Source: Calothrix sp. NIES-3974 (GTDB lineage Bacteria; Cyanobacteriota; Cyanobacteriia; Cyanobacteriales; Nostocaceae). Taken from it: a stretch of 64,000 bases of DNA. Position 1 is the stretch's first letter. Every line of letters starts with the position of its first letter. Location of the stretch: positions 1,302,001 through 1,366,000 of the forward strand of contig NZ_AP018254.1 of assembly GCF_002368395.1 (NCBI RefSeq). Reading direction: 5' to 3'. Under the pieces are notes generated by a model, which was not told the origin of the DNA, ran no database searches, and was given only the letters and a program-made list of their open reading frames with translations. This document shows positions 48,308 to 58,537 of this stretch, in pieces. A program made the position numbers and the translations under genes.

Positions 48308-48999
48308 ACCAAAAAAATCAATAATTAAATCTTAAAATATTATTAAAAAAATACATATAAATGATTTAGTTTCTGAATTATTCTAATCCCTATTACTGGG
48401 AAAAATCGAATTTGTTATAAATTAATTTGTAATCAACACCATTGATAATATCAGTGAACAAAAATGCGATAATACCTAAGGGAGTTGGGGGAATAGGGAG
48501 TCGGAAGTGGGAAAAAATCACTTTCATCATCGAAGAAACTTCTCTCAGGTTAAGCTTTTCGAGGGATTAACAACTGTCAGATTGCGTTACCAGCAGACCT
48601 CGCTTTTTAGTTTCTTTTACGAGTGTTGAGGGGAGAAAACCCCCTTATTAAACCCCTCTCAAGAGAAACTGCGCTACGCACATCTTTCCTGGGTTTCTCA
48701 GGAGTAAGTTGTAAGCCTTGAGTAACGGATTGATTTTCCTTCTACTCTCTACTCCCTACTCCTCGTAAGTTTTACAGTTATGTGGGAAATGCGGGGGGTA
48801 CGGTTATCGTCACCCAAACCAGGGCACATACTAGGGTCATAAAGTAACCAGACGCGTTAAATTAATGAAAGAGGTAGCGAATAATCCTGTCGATAGCTAA
48901 ACAATCACAGACAAACATCATTAACTCCCAGATGCTTTTGAATCGACCAAACTTATAGAAATAAAAACTTTTTCAAAAATTTTCCTAGGTGAGTGCGTT
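48308..48999. other. Spacer with a copy of the 100-bp inverted-end repeat
   Basis: Bases 48688-48796 match the copy at 26963-27063 (gtaagttgtaagccttgagt and gattgattttccttctac), with ends TTTCCTGGGTTTCTCA and GTGGGAAATGCGG. The remainder is AT-rich without a gene. The leader of the DUF1517 gene occupies the last 150 bases. Confidence 0.55.
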
Positions 49000-49956
49000 A
49001 TGAGCAAAAAACTCAAACAAATTTTCCAACCCCTATTTAAAACCCTTCTCATCCTCTCTCTCGTGTTAGGAATAACACTAGGTCACATGGACAGTGCTGC
49101 CGCCGCACGCACCGGAGGACGGATTGGTGGAGGCTCTTTCCGCGCACCCTCCTCTCGCACCTATGCTCCGCGAACCTACGCACCTGGTGGTGGTGGATAT
49201 TACGCTCCGGCTCCCGGTGGTTTTGGTTTTCCTTTCTTAATCCCGTTCTTCGGCTTTGGTGGATTTAGCGGTATCCTTGGCTTGTTCGTAATGATTGCGA
49301 TCGCTAATTTCCTGTTGCGGACATTCCGCAGTATCGGTAATGGTGAGGATGATGGGGAAATGAGCTATACCGCTAATCCCAGTGTTTCCGTCAACCGTCT
49401 CCAGGTCGGCTTACTAGCCAATGCTCGCTCCTTACAGCCAGAGTTAAACCGGATTGCCGAATTTGCCGATACCGAAACCAGTCAAGGACGTACCCAAATC
49501 CTCCAGGAAGTTAGTTTAGCTCTTCTCCGTCATCCCGAATACTGGGTATACGCGGCAACTAATAACCAACAAGTTAAACTCAATACCGCAGAAGCCGAAT
49601 TTAACCGTTTGTCCCTAGCCGAACGCAGTAAGTTTACTCAGGAAACCCTGACAAACGTCCACAACCAACTGAATGCAGCTGCCAATAACCAAGCTCTCCC
49701 AGGTGACAGTGATGGTGCGATCGCCACTGCACCAGGAGAATACATAGTTGTGACAATTATTACTGCAAACTTGGGTAAATATACCCTTCCGGCAATTAAC
49801 AGTAGTGAAGATTTACAAGCAGCACTGAAACAAATTGGTAGTCTCGGTAGCGATAATTTACTTGCAGTAGAAGTAATTTGGACACCACAAGCAGAAGGTG
49901 ACACCCTAACATCCGATGATTTGTTAGCCAACTACGCTGATTTGAAATTGGTGTAA
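49000..49956 (+). CDS. DUF1517 family membrane protein
   Basis: 318 residues. A cleavable or anchor helix at about 14-34 (FKTLLILSLVLGITLGHMDSAAAA), a Gly/Arg/Tyr-rich low-complexity stretch (RTGGRIGGGSFRAPSSRTYA...GGGGYYAP), a second hydrophobic segment (FPFLIPFFGFGGFSGILGLFVMIAIANFLL), and a soluble C-terminal domain with VNRLQVGLLANARSLQPELNRIAEFADT..., VVTIITANLGKYTLP and LLAVEVIWTPQ. This is the DUF1517 layout, common to cyanobacteria and chloroplasts; the function is not known. Convergent with the ccbP gene. Confidence 0.87.
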   Translation: MSKKLKQIFQPLFKTLLILSLVLGITLGHMDSAAAARTGGRIGGGSFRAPSSRTYAPRTYAPGGGGYYAPAPGGFGFPFLIPFFGFGGFSGILGLFVMIAIANFLLRTFRSIGNGEDDGEMSYTANPSVSVNRLQVGLLANARSLQPELNRIAEFADTETSQGRTQILQEVSLALLRHPEYWVYAATNNQQVKLNTAEAEFNRLSLAERSKFTQETLTNVHNQLNAAANNQALPGDSDGAIATAPGEYIVVTIITANLGKYTLPAINSSEDLQAALKQIGSLGSDNLLAVEVIWTPQAEGDTLTSDDLLANYADLKLV

Positions 49957-50064
49957 ATTAGACTTCGCAGGTTGAGATATTTTCCTTGGGGTTTGTTGAC
50001 AGTTGATAGATGACAGTAGAGACGTAGCAACACTACGTCTCATTGTTTTTGTCGGTGTAAAACT

Positions 50065-50100
50065 AACTAGGGATTGATAGCAGTTGATCAATCCCTAGTT
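50065..50100. terminator. Strong hairpin between convergent genes, probable bidirectional terminator
   Basis: AACTAGGGATTGAT, an 8-base loop, and ATCAATCCCTAGTT form a perfect 14-bp stem between the converging DUF1517 and ccbP stop codons. AT-rich sequence (attattattc) follows on the right. Its placement suits a shared terminator. Confidence 0.65.
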
Positions 50101-50143
50101 ATTATTATTCTGGTTAACAGTTAACGGGTAAGACAAAAAAACA

Positions 50144-50524
50144 TCAAAACTTGTATCCCCGTCCTAACCAATAATACCAATCTGCAAGAGCTTCCATAGT
50201 TTCCTCATCTGTTTCCAAAACCTGAAGCTCACTCAACTTAGCGGTAAACACATCTTCATCCGAACCATCAACTTCAACCACCTCAACAACCATATCTCGC
50301 AAACATTCTTCCTCCGTAGCCATTCCCAAAACTTCCACCACTTTTTCTTTGGGTGTTGTTCCCTTACGACCTTTCTTGGTCCATTTGGCATTAAAAGGGA
50401 AATTTAAACACTCATCTAAATAATAGTACCAGCCCATTGCCCGGTCTTCTTTATCCATCGCATCAACGATGATTTCGTTTTTAATCCGGTTTTCACGAAC
50501 TTCATCCAACTCCATATCTGACAT
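50144..50524 (-). CDS. ccbP: CcbP-type calcium-binding protein
   Basis: 126 residues from the ATG at 50524; a TTG two codons upstream is less likely. Acidic, with NEIIVDAMDKEDRAMGWYYYLDECLNFPFNAKW, VEVLGMATEEEC, and EALADWYYWLGRGYKF, matching the Calci_bind_CcbP family. In Anabaena CcbP binds Ca2+ through surface acidic patches rather than EF-hands and influences heterocyst formation. A filamentous host is therefore suggested but not proved, since the family also occurs in other cyanobacteria. Confidence 0.85.
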   Translation of the reverse strand: MSDMELDEVRENRIKNEIIVDAMDKEDRAMGWYYYLDECLNFPFNAKWTKKGRKGTTPKEKVVEVLGMATEEECLRDMVVEVVEVDGSDEDVFTAKLSELQVLETDEETMEALADWYYWLGRGYKF

Positions 50525-50995
50525 GATCAACCCCTACAATCGACGGCTGGAATTTGAATTTACGCTCAATATTACCCAAGGGCGCATAAATACTCAACCC
50601 CATCGGGAGCAAAATTCATGTTTATTTCCACCAGTTTACCCTACCATCTCCTATACCCTCTCTTCAGTCCTACTATTTATTTCAGAACAACCGTCATCTA
50701 TAACCTGAAATCAGAACCCATGAAAGTGGTTTTTCCCCACTCCCTACACCCTATTTTCTAGGGAGTCTTCCATGTCCTACAGACATCACTAAGCAAGATA
50801 ATAGTTTTTAACTTTGTATTCCCTGTTTACAGGTGAGCATTTCTACTATCCATAGATAAATATCGATAATATTTTCATCATCAATAGACTAAATGCGCAC
50901 ACGCTTAGACAAGTGTCACTGAAATCAAACAATGTCTCAGTAGAAATATATACAATTAAATTGTCAATAATTAAGTTATTTAGTAAGTACAAATT
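50525..50995. other. Spacer between divergent ccbP and YiaA/B genes
   Basis: No gene recognised. Remnants of the actccctacaccctattttctagggag-type low-complexity words occur at about 50745-50770. The 100 bases before the YiaA/B gene are very AT-rich. Confidence 0.4.
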
Positions 50996-51268
50996 ATGCA
51001 ACAACCCACACGTGATAGTAATGCTTGGATTATTCAAACTTGGGCTGCATTTGTAATTTCTATATCCATGACAACTATTGGGATTATTAATTTACCCGTA
51101 GACAATTGGGTGAAAGGATTCATGGGAATGGGAACAGCCTTTTCCATTGGTTCCACATTTACCTTGTCAAAAACAATGCGTGATTTACATGAATCACGTA
51201 AATTAATTGCTCGTATCGATGAAGCGAAAGTCGAACGTTTGCTATCGCAGCATGATTCCAGTTTTTGA
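50996..51268 (+). CDS. YiaA/YiaB family two-helix membrane protein
   Basis: 90 residues with two hydrophobic helices (AWIIQTWAAFVISISMTTIGIINLP and VKGFMGMGTAFSIGSTFTLSKTMRD), joined by a short turn, and a helical cytoplasmic tail HESRKLIARIDEAKVERLLSQH. This agrees with the YiaA/YiaB domain family and its cyanobacterial branch. The role is unknown. It has a weak upstream ribosome site (AAGTACAAATT). Confidence 0.83.
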   Translation: MQQPTRDSNAWIIQTWAAFVISISMTTIGIINLPVDNWVKGFMGMGTAFSIGSTFTLSKTMRDLHESRKLIARIDEAKVERLLSQHDSSF

Positions 51269-51937
51269 TTCAAGAGTAGCCTTCATGTAGGCTACTCTCT
51301 ACCACCCATTTCCAAAAAAACGATTTTTAAAACATCCTCTAAGCCATAAATCAGCAATTTTCCTATTGGGCTGATTTTCACAAGTTTTTTTACACTTTAA
51401 TGTATCTCGTATTTACTGTATATTTTTATTTTAATTAAAATTAACAGAAAACGCAAAATAAATTAATATACACATGGTCAAAATTGCACTTATCATTACC
51501 AAAGAGATGGGTCTAACACAATTGCTGTTTGAACCCAGAATCTCCGCGCTTTAGGGCGGGGAGTATGTCAACAATTACCGCTCATAAATTTATATATTAT
51601 CATCTAAAAAAAGGTGATATTAATAACTCAGTAAAATTAGCGCGGTGAAATACTACCAATCCACCGTACTAAGATTGAAAGCTAATGCTTGAAGAGACGT
51701 AGTATTGCGACTGTTCTACTGTCACCTGTCAAATGTCAATAAACAAAAAGGTAAATATCCTCGATAGGTCACGAACACCTAAAAGTTTTAGGAGTAGGGA
51801 ACAGGGAGTGAAGAATAGAAAGAAAACTAAGCCATTACTCAACGCCTACCGTTAACTCGTGAGAAATACATAAATAATTAATTTATGAGCGTGTGAAGTA
51901 TAGATACTAAAATCCAACATCCAAAATCCAAAATCCG
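51269..51937. other. Spacer with an IS200/IS605 right-end relic
   Basis: Bases 51534-51571 (separate entry) are the only recognisable element. The last 40 bases before the subtilase gene are ATCCAACATCCAAAATCCAAAATCC repeats (51911-51936) directly before the ATG. The rest is AT-rich. Confidence 0.5.
51534..51571. mobile_element. IS200/IS605-type right-end hairpin relic
   Basis: CAGAATCTCCGCGCTTTAGGGCGGGGAG then TATGTCAAC: the same hairpin and GTCAA end as at 14595-14627. No element body is next to it, so it is a solo end. Confidence 0.6.
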
Positions 51938-53953
51938 ATGGCTAAAATTACGATTAATGGCGTATCTATAGATACTGAATCCCAGTTAGCAGCGATGGGC
52001 TTTTATAACTTGCTGAGTGCAGATAGCTCATCATCAAATTATATTTTGATTCAAACAAATCAACCTTTGAATCGGGAACAGAAAGCAGAATTAACTAATT
52101 TAGGTGTGGAAATTTTAGAATATGTGCCAGACAATACTTATGTTTGCCATTACACACCGGCAAATTTGGAAGATATTCGCCGTTTAGATTTTATTAATTG
52201 GGCAAACATATATCTGGAGGGATTTAAAATTGCACCGGAATTAAGGAATACAAGTCGCGATCGCAATTCTGTAAATCTCCTGAATTTAGCTCCGATTGAT
52301 CAGCTTTCCCACCAACCCCAACCAGTGCGAGTAGTCTTCCACAACCAGGTTGTGATCGATGACGATTTGCGCAACCGGATTGCAGCAGCAGCACGGTTAA
52401 ATGTAGAGGAATTGGAGTTTAGTGGGAATTCGATCCGTTTACAGGTACAACCCCAGTATTTGCCAGACTTAGCTGCAATTGATCAGGTTCGTCATATTGA
52501 GGAATATGTACCCCCCCAGTTGTTAAATAATGTGGCTTTAGGGGTAATTAATGCCGATAAAACCCATGAAATTAGTGAATTGCAGGGTGAAGGACAGATA
52601 ATTGCGATCGCAGATAGTGGTTTTGACCGGGGTTCTACAGAAGATGTCCATCCAGCTTTTTCCGGTAGGGTATTGAAATTATATGCTTTAGGACAAGCTC
52701 GTGCTGCGGATCCGGATGGTCATGGAACCCATGTTGCAGGTTCGGTATTAGGTGATGGTTTTTCAGAAACAATGGGAGGAGCAATTCGGGGAACCGCACC
52801 GAAGGCCAAATTAGTTTTACAATCGGTTTTGGATATGCGGGGTGGATTAGGTGGTCTTCCCGATAACTTGATGGATTTATTTACACCTCCCTACCATCAT
52901 GATAATGCCCGTGTCCACACCAATTCCTGGGGTGCTGCTGTTTCCGGTCGATATGATGCTAACTGCCAACAGGTAGACCAATTTGTCTGGGAACACCGAG
53001 ATATGGTCATTTGTTTTGCTGCTGGTAATAGTGGACGCGATCGCGATAATAATGGTGTGATTGATAATGGTTCGATTAGTTCTCCCGGTAGTGCCAAAAA
53101 TTGTATTACAGTTGGTGCATCGGAAAATAATCGACCGGATTTATCCAAACCCTACAGTAGTCTATCTCGCTACCAAAGTGAACCCATTGCGTCCGATGGT
53201 TGGTCAGATAATCCAGAGGGAATTGCGGCTTTTAGCAGTCGCGGTCCCACCCGTAATGAGCGCATTAAACCCGATATTGTTGCACCGGGAACCGTAATTC
53301 TGTCCACTTGTTCGCGGGATGCAAATATCAATCCATTCTACGGTAAATCATCAGACCCCCTCTACGCCTTCCTATCGGGTACAAGTATGGCTACACCCCT
53401 AGTAGCCGGGTGTGCCGCAATTGTGAGAGAATATTTCCTGAAGCAGCACCAACACCAACCCAGTGCAGCCCTAGTGAAAGCAATGCTGATCAATGGAGCC
53501 AAGGATATTGTTGGTCAGTACGTACCTTCCGAAGCTGGAGAAATCCCCAATTATAGTGAGGGGTATGGTCGAGTCGATTTAGCTGCAACCGTCGGACCAA
53601 GACCAGAAAGGGAGCGAGTGACTTTCCAAGACGAAAATACAGCCTTAGAAACTGGGGAAACGGAAATCACCGAACTGGAAATTACTGACACCGATACCCA
53701 GGTGAAAGTAACCTTAGTTTGGACAGATTTCCCTGGAGAAGCACTCCAAAACGACCTAGACTTAATTCTGCGTACCGCAGATGGTCAAGAACGACATGGT
53801 AACATGCCAGCCAACTCCACCGAATGCGATCGCTACAATAATGTAGAACAAGTAATCTGGCAAAATCCGCCAACAGGTAAATTAGAAATTATTGTTCGCG
53901 CTTTTCGGATTCTCCAACCCCAATCCTATGCTTTAGTTGTACGGGTCAGTTAA
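51938..53953 (+). CDS. S8 family subtilisin-like serine protease
   Basis: 671 residues. Residues 1-200 are a prodomain-like region without a signal peptide. The catalytic triad is complete: Asp226 in IADSGFD, His262 in GHGTHVAG and Ser483 in LSGTSMATP, with oxyanion Asn in AAGNSG (about 364). The last 90 residues, after GRVDLAATVGP, look like a beta-sandwich P-domain (EITDTDTQVKVTLVWTDFPG, NDLDLILR). The absence of a signal suggests an intracellular protease or one exported another way. An ATCCAAAATCC repeat lies right before the start codon. Confidence 0.9.
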   Translation: MAKITINGVSIDTESQLAAMGFYNLLSADSSSSNYILIQTNQPLNREQKAELTNLGVEILEYVPDNTYVCHYTPANLEDIRRLDFINWANIYLEGFKIAPELRNTSRDRNSVNLLNLAPIDQLSHQPQPVRVVFHNQVVIDDDLRNRIAAAARLNVEELEFSGNSIRLQVQPQYLPDLAAIDQVRHIEEYVPPQLLNNVALGVINADKTHEISELQGEGQIIAIADSGFDRGSTEDVHPAFSGRVLKLYALGQARAADPDGHGTHVAGSVLGDGFSETMGGAIRGTAPKAKLVLQSVLDMRGGLGGLPDNLMDLFTPPYHHDNARVHTNSWGAAVSGRYDANCQQVDQFVWEHRDMVICFAAGNSGRDRDNNGVIDNGSISSPGSAKNCITVGASENNRPDLSKPYSSLSRYQSEPIASDGWSDNPEGIAAFSSRGPTRNERIKPDIVAPGTVILSTCSRDANINPFYGKSSDPLYAFLSGTSMATPLVAGCAAIVREYFLKQHQHQPSAALVKAMLINGAKDIVGQYVPSEAGEIPNYSEGYGRVDLAATVGPRPERERVTFQDENTALETGETEITELEITDTDTQVKVTLVWTDFPGEALQNDLDLILRTADGQERHGNMPANSTECDRYNNVEQVIWQNPPTGKLEIIVRAFRILQPQSYALVVRVS

Positions 53954-54005
53954 AATGATTTAGTCCCGTCAACAACCTCAAAGGGAAATATATCAGCAAA
54001 GTATA

Positions 54006-54434
54006 CTACCTATCACCAATTTGGGTAAATTCCGGATTTCCAAAAATTGCTTCCCGATGGGCATAATATTTAAACTCCATCAAATTATAAAAAGGGTCTT
54101 CTAAAAAGAAAGTATGATGCTCTAAGGGAGTTCCCACAAATCTCGCTTTAGCTGATTCCCGAAACTGCAAATTATTGTTTTCAGCTTTACTAAGCAATTC
54201 CTGCCAATCAGTTAAAGCAGTAAAAATTAACCCAAAATGTCGCGGATAAATCCCCCGTTGAGGTGTTAATATTTCCTTGGTTGTATGGGCAACTAATTGA
54301 TGACCATACAAATTTAAAATCAATGCATGTTGATTTTCCCGACCAGGAACACAACCGAGTCCATCAACATAATATTTTTTCGCTTCTGCGATATTTGTCA
54401 CCGGAAATGCAATGTGAAATATTGTTGGATTCAT
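54006..54434 (-). CDS. VOC family (glyoxalase/dioxygenase-like) protein
   Basis: 142 residues with the paired beta-alpha-beta-beta-beta units: MNPTIFHIAFPVTNIAEAKKYYVDGLGC and PRHFGLIFTALTDWQELL. Metal-ligand candidates are His7, His70-80 region (HFGLIF) and Glu in NLMEFKYY near the C-terminus; the family usually binds a divalent metal this way. The substrate is unknown. Convergent with the subtilase gene, 52 bases between stops. Confidence 0.83.
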   Translation of the reverse strand: MNPTIFHIAFPVTNIAEAKKYYVDGLGCVPGRENQHALILNLYGHQLVAHTTKEILTPQRGIYPRHFGLIFTALTDWQELLSKAENNNLQFRESAKARFVGTPLEHHTFFLEDPFYNLMEFKYYAHREAIFGNPEFTQIGDR

Positions 54435-54497
54435 ATTTTATAAATCGGGAATGGGGAACGTCGCTGAATACCAAATCTAAATTTAAAATTTCACGTT

Positions 54498-54739
54498 ACG
54501 TAGAGACATAGCATCGCTACGTCTCTAGGATAATTTTGGTTTCAAAACAAAATATAAATAATAATTCATTTCTAAATTCAGAAATACCGCACCGGAAATA
54601 GCCATAACGTCAGCGTCACCTTCTTCAAAGAACAGCATCAACCATAACTTCATGATGAAAATATTTTTCCACTCCCTATTCCCCTGGAGACGACCCACCG
54701 GATCGTCTCTACTCCCTACTACCTATTTTTACTCAGAGG
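54498..54739. repeat. GTAGAGACATAGC hairpin and GGAGACGACCC palindrome copies
   Basis: Bases 54498-54526 form TAGAGACATAGCATCGCTACGTCTCTA and are followed by ggataattttggtttcaaaacaaaat, the same arrangement as at 15026-15080. At 54686-54710, GGAGACGACCCACCGGATCGTCTC is a diverged copy of the 4.3-kb palindrome. No gene between 54435 and 54739. Confidence 0.6.
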
Positions 54740-55600
54740 TTAAGTTTGCGTATTCGACGACTTAGGAGCAACACCCAAACCTCCAATTCCCCCCGCATCC
54801 AAAGCTTGATATATTCCTTGTGTAGGAGCTAACCAAACCTTCCCCGTCCCGCGAAAAGTTTGTAATAACATCTCCCCACTAGTTAAAGTTCCAAACACAT
54901 TCTTCGCTGATTTTTCCACACTAAATTCAATTCTTCCAGTCCGCATTAAGGCAAAATTTCCATCCACACTTAAAGTTTCATTATTCAAATGAATACACCG
55001 CACCTCCTCCACTGGAACAGGTAATTCAAACACACAAACACCCGTTCCTTTCACCTTCGTTTGAAATAATCCCTCACCCCCAAATAAAGCCGATGAAACA
55101 TTTTTTTGCATTGCCACACCAACTTCTAAAGCACCATCTGCACAATAAAATAAACCCTTATCAGCAATAATTTCCTCGTTGTTGAGATAATAAACTAAAA
55201 AATGACTAAAGGAAGGTTCTAAATACATACTTCCCGTTCCCCGATAACGAGGAATAAACAGCGACTCATTGGCCAAGAATTTATTTAACATCGCTTTACC
55301 AAAACCAGCGACACCTCCAACCCTTGTTTCCCCTTGAATATGACCATGCATATATTGTAAAGAACCAGCTTCAATCTGTACTTCCCCAGCATTTAAAGTA
55401 ATTTTTACCTGCTTCAGTTGCATTCCCGTCTGATTCGCATAAAATATAGCTTCCGCAACCTGGGGGTTTTTAATTCCAGTCAAACCCTGATATCCGAGAA
55501 TTTCCACCTTCAAGGTGTCACTAGCAACGCAATTTAAAACCTCTAAGCGCGAGTTTTTTGGTCGCGTTTTCTCCAGAAACCCGTCTCCAGAATTAACCAC
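54740..55600 (-). CDS. AIM24 family protein
   Basis: 286 residues from a GTG start with AAAGGGGG close upstream. A beta-rich protein with family signatures: GEVQIEAGSLQYMHGHI, GVAGFGKAMLNKFLANESLFIPRYRGTGSMYLEPSF, GEGLFQTKVKGTG and LQTFRGTGKVWLAPTQ. AIM24 proteins (tryptophan RNA-binding attenuator-like fold) are widespread; the yeast homologue is mitochondrial, the bacterial role is unknown. It is divergent from trhO by 229 bases. Confidence 0.88.
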   Translation of the reverse strand: MVNSGDGFLEKTRPKNSRLEVLNCVASDTLKVEILGYQGLTGIKNPQVAEAIFYANQTGMQLKQVKITLNAGEVQIEAGSLQYMHGHIQGETRVGGVAGFGKAMLNKFLANESLFIPRYRGTGSMYLEPSFSHFLVYYLNNEEIIADKGLFYCADGALEVGVAMQKNVSSALFGGEGLFQTKVKGTGVCVFELPVPVEEVRCIHLNNETLSVDGNFALMRTGRIEFSVEKSAKNVFGTLTSGEMLLQTFRGTGKVWLAPTQGIYQALDAGGIGGLGVAPKSSNTQT

Positions 55601-55829
55601 AATAGCCCCCTTTGATGATTTTCGCTGGTAGGTGTAAAATTAGATGCGGACAACTTCAGTTTTAGTTTAGCTAAATATAACTATTAGTGTTCATAAATTT
55701 TACAAATAATTAATATTAAATCAAAGGAGACAGGAGAAAGGTATGAACATCTAAAAGTCAAAATCAAGAGTTTAAATCATCAAAAATCTCCAATCAATCT
55801 CAAATCGAAAATCCAAAATCTAAAATCCC

Positions 55830-56750
55830 ATGACTTTGATAGTAGCCACATTTTATAAATTTGTCCGATTACCCGATTTTGTACAAATGCAAGCACCCTT
55901 ACAACAGCTTTGTGTCAAAAATGGAATTAAAGGCACAATATTGTTAGCGGAAGAAGGAATTAACGGTACAATTACCGGAAATCGTCCGGGTATCGATGCG
56001 GTTTTCAATTATTTGCGTCAAGATACCAGATTTCGTGATTTAGAATCTAAAGAATCCACCGCAACAGAATATCCGTTTGCACGGATGAAAGTGCGGTTAA
56101 AAAAAGAAATTGTCACTATTGGTTTACCAGAAGTTGACCCCAATCAACATGTTGGCAAATACGTCACCCCTCAAGAATGGAATCAATTGATTTCTGACCC
56201 AGAGGTGACTTTAATTGATACACGCAACGATTATGAAGTTGATATTGGTACATTCCGAGGTGCGCAAAATCCTCAAACAAAATCCTTTCGAGAATTTCCT
56301 GATTTTGTCAGCAAAAATCTTGACCCCAAACTGCATAAAAAAGTAGCTATGTTTTGTACTGGAGGAATTCGTTGTGAGAAGGCTTCCTCATATTTAATTT
56401 CCCAAGGTTTTACCGAGGTTTATCACCTCAAGGGTGGAATTTTAAAGTATTTAGAAGAAATCCCACCAGAACAAAGTTTATGGGAAGGTGAATGTTTTGT
56501 ATTTGATGAACGTGTTGCGGTTAAAGACGGTTTAGAAACAGGCTCTCACCAGATGTGTGTCGGTTGTGGTCATCCGATTAGCGAAGAAGATAAACAATCT
56601 CCCCAATATGAAGAGGGTATTTGTTGTCCCTATTGTGTTGATAATTTGACAGCAGAAAAACGCGCGCGATTGATGGAGAAAAAACGGCAATTGGAGTTAG
56701 CTAAACAACGGCAAATGGACAAGGGGCAAGTAAAGACTGGTAAACCTTAA
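55830..56750 (+). CDS. trhO: tRNA uridine(34) hydroxylase TrhO (rhodanese family)
   Basis: 306 residues. The N-terminal domain ([15 protein letters not shown]) and central rhodanese domain at about 120-220 are present, with the Cys active site in [15 protein letters not shown]. The C-terminal Cys-rich motif CVGCGHPIS...CCPYC is kept. This is the YceA/TrhO family, which makes 5-hydroxyuridine at tRNA position 34 using O2. AAATCCAAAATCTAAAATCCC repeat touches the ATG at its 5' side, as with the subtilase gene. Confidence 0.92.
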   Translation: MTLIVATFYKFVRLPDFVQMQAPLQQLCVKNGIKGTILLAEEGINGTITGNRPGIDAVFNYLRQDTRFRDLESKESTATEYPFARMKVRLKKEIVTIGLPEVDPNQHVGKYVTPQEWNQLISDPEVTLIDTRNDYEVDIGTFRGAQNPQTKSFREFPDFVSKNLDPKLHKKVAMFCTGGIRCEKASSYLISQGFTEVYHLKGGILKYLEEIPPEQSLWEGECFVFDERVAVKDGLETGSHQMCVGCGHPISEEDKQSPQYEEGICCPYCVDNLTAEKRARLMEKKRQLELAKQRQMDKGQVKTGKP

Positions 56751-56877
56751 ATTGCAGGTATTAATCACCAAATTTTGCGTCGGGTGATATTGTTTTACTT
56801 TCGAGTTAATACCTGACGGGGAGTAGGGAAAGTCAGGGGAGAAATTGTCATCAAAACCAGATTTACGAGATAAAAGT

Positions 56878-57540
56878 CTACTTCTTCATTGCCAAAGTTA
56901 AACCATCAGCAATGGGTACTAAACTCAAATTAACGCGGCTATCTGCATGTAGCTTTTGATTGAAATCTCGAATTTTCTGAGTGCGATTGTCCTGAATTTC
57001 CGGGTCTGCAACTCGACCTGACCATAACACATTATCAACGGCGATTAAACCACCATTTCTCACCAATTTTAAAGCTCTTTCGTAGTAATTATCATAATTA
57101 CTTTTATCCGCATCAATAAAAGCAAAATCAAAACTTCCACTTTCCCCTTGATTGATCAAATCATCAAGGGTTTCCAAAGCCGGAGCAATCCGCAAATCGA
57201 TTTTATCAGCTACCCCTGCTAATTGCCAGTAATGACGAGCCATACTTGTATATTCTTCGCTGATATCACAGGCAATGATTTTGCCATCATCAGGTAAAGC
57301 TAAAGCAACAGCCAAAGAACTATAACCCGTAAATACACCTATATCTAAGGTCTTTTTTGCTCCGATTAACTGTACCAATAAAGCCATAAACTGTCCCTGT
57401 TCTGGAGCAATTTGCATTTGTCCCATTGGATGGTTGGCAGTTGCTTGACGGAGTTGGGTGAGGATTTCTGGTTCCCGTAAAGATACCGCAAGTAGATAAT
57501 TGTATAGATTTTCTCCCAATCCCAGAGTTTGATTCGCCAT
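56878..57540 (-). CDS. O-methyltransferase family 3 (SAM-dependent)
   Basis: 220 residues from ATG 57540. Class I methyltransferase with KTLDIGVFTGYSSLAVALALP (motif I), IIACDISEEY, DFAFIDADKSNYDNYYERALKLVRNGGLIAVDNVLWSGRV and the conserved metal-binding Asp/Asn residues of the caffeoyl-CoA/catechol O-methyltransferase type. It probably methylates a catechol-type hydroxyl in a Mg2+-dependent way; the substrate is unknown. A GTG three codons upstream is open but less likely. Confidence 0.88.
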   Translation of the reverse strand: MANQTLGLGENLYNYLLAVSLREPEILTQLRQATANHPMGQMQIAPEQGQFMALLVQLIGAKKTLDIGVFTGYSSLAVALALPDDGKIIACDISEEYTSMARHYWQLAGVADKIDLRIAPALETLDDLINQGESGSFDFAFIDADKSNYDNYYERALKLVRNGGLIAVDNVLWSGRVADPEIQDNRTQKIRDFNQKLHADSRVNLSLVPIADGLTLAMKK

Positions 57541-58291
57541 ACTGCTCACTACTTATACAGATTCGTAGATTATCCCTATAAAGATTGTAGGCGATCGCAT
57601 TACCAAAAATACTCGCCTGATAGCGAGGAAGTAGGGACTGTCAGAAGCAAAAAATGATGACATGACACGGGGATTTACCCAACTCGCAGTTGAATTAATT
57701 GCGATCGCCGAAATCGAGGTTGGTGAGATTTGTTACGGTGCGGTGACCATTCCCGGATTTCTCCTTCTACGGACTATCGCTACTCCCTACTCCCTGTAAG
57801 TTTTAGGAATTTGCTCCAAATGCAGGTTTCGGTGTTTGTGAGAAGTTCGAGTTATACATTATGTGAATAATTAACCGTATTGGATTATAAATTTATTCAC
57901 AAAAACTCTATATAAATATCCGTAAATTTACAAGATTCAATCTATCGCAACCACAAAAAATCTTTGGTAAATTTACTATCCTCATTTCGCTATATAGTTA
58001 GTTAGTTTATATCTATCTTAAGTATGTTTTTCCCCTACTCATTTCTCGATAGGATATGAATTAATGAGATTAACTTATAAGTAATATTAAGCTATATTTT
58101 CAAAAACAAATAATTTTAAAAACAATCAGTAATAGTACACCAAATTATTAGTGCATAACTACTACTTTAACTGTGAATAAATTTATCACCAGTAATTTTG
58201 TATAACAAAAAACATTATTAAAAATCGATGAACTTAAAGGATTAAATAATAGTAATATCAAGATAAGTAAGATGTTGATGGGTTAGGGAAT
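57541..58291. other. AT-rich spacer with one repeat copy
   Basis: Bases 57751-57830 (cccggatttctcc, ggactatcgctactccctac, ttgctccaaatgcagg) belong to the 100-bp repeat with an internal deletion. The next 400 bases are very AT-rich, up to the small gene at 58292. A 46-codon frame starting near 57662 runs through the repeat and is not credible. Confidence 0.5.
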
Positions 58292-58537
58292 ATGATTTTA
58301 TCATTGATGGAAACAATCAACGAAATAATTAAGCCAAATCGTTCATATGGAGGTGTAATTGAGCGTGGTCGTAATCAAAATTACGAATATGAGATTTGGT
58401 CGGGAATTCATGGACGTGGTTACTATCTAAAAGTTCGGTCCCTCAACACAAAAATCATCTTCGACGCACCGAAAGTAATTGGTAGCTTCCAATCGACTGA
58501 AGATGCAATTAAACATTTTCAACAAGAATATATCTAA
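58292..58537 (+). CDS. Small hypothetical protein, 81 aa
   Basis: The protein is compact with YGGVIERGRNQNYEYEIWSGIHGRGYYLKVRSLNTKIIFDAPKVIGSF, followed by a short helix; the pattern suggests a beta-rich fold with an aromatic surface. No signal peptide. I do not recognise the family. GGGTTAGGGAAT precedes the ATG at the position of a weak ribosome site. It stands alone. Confidence 0.55.
   Translation: MILSLMETINEIIKPNRSYGGVIERGRNQNYEYEIWSGIHGRGYYLKVRSLNTKIIFDAPKVIGSFQSTEDAIKHFQQEYI

Noticed and set aside
57662-57799. 46-codon frame before the small gene at 58292
   Set aside because: It crosses into the 100-bp dispersed repeat, which supplies half of its codons.
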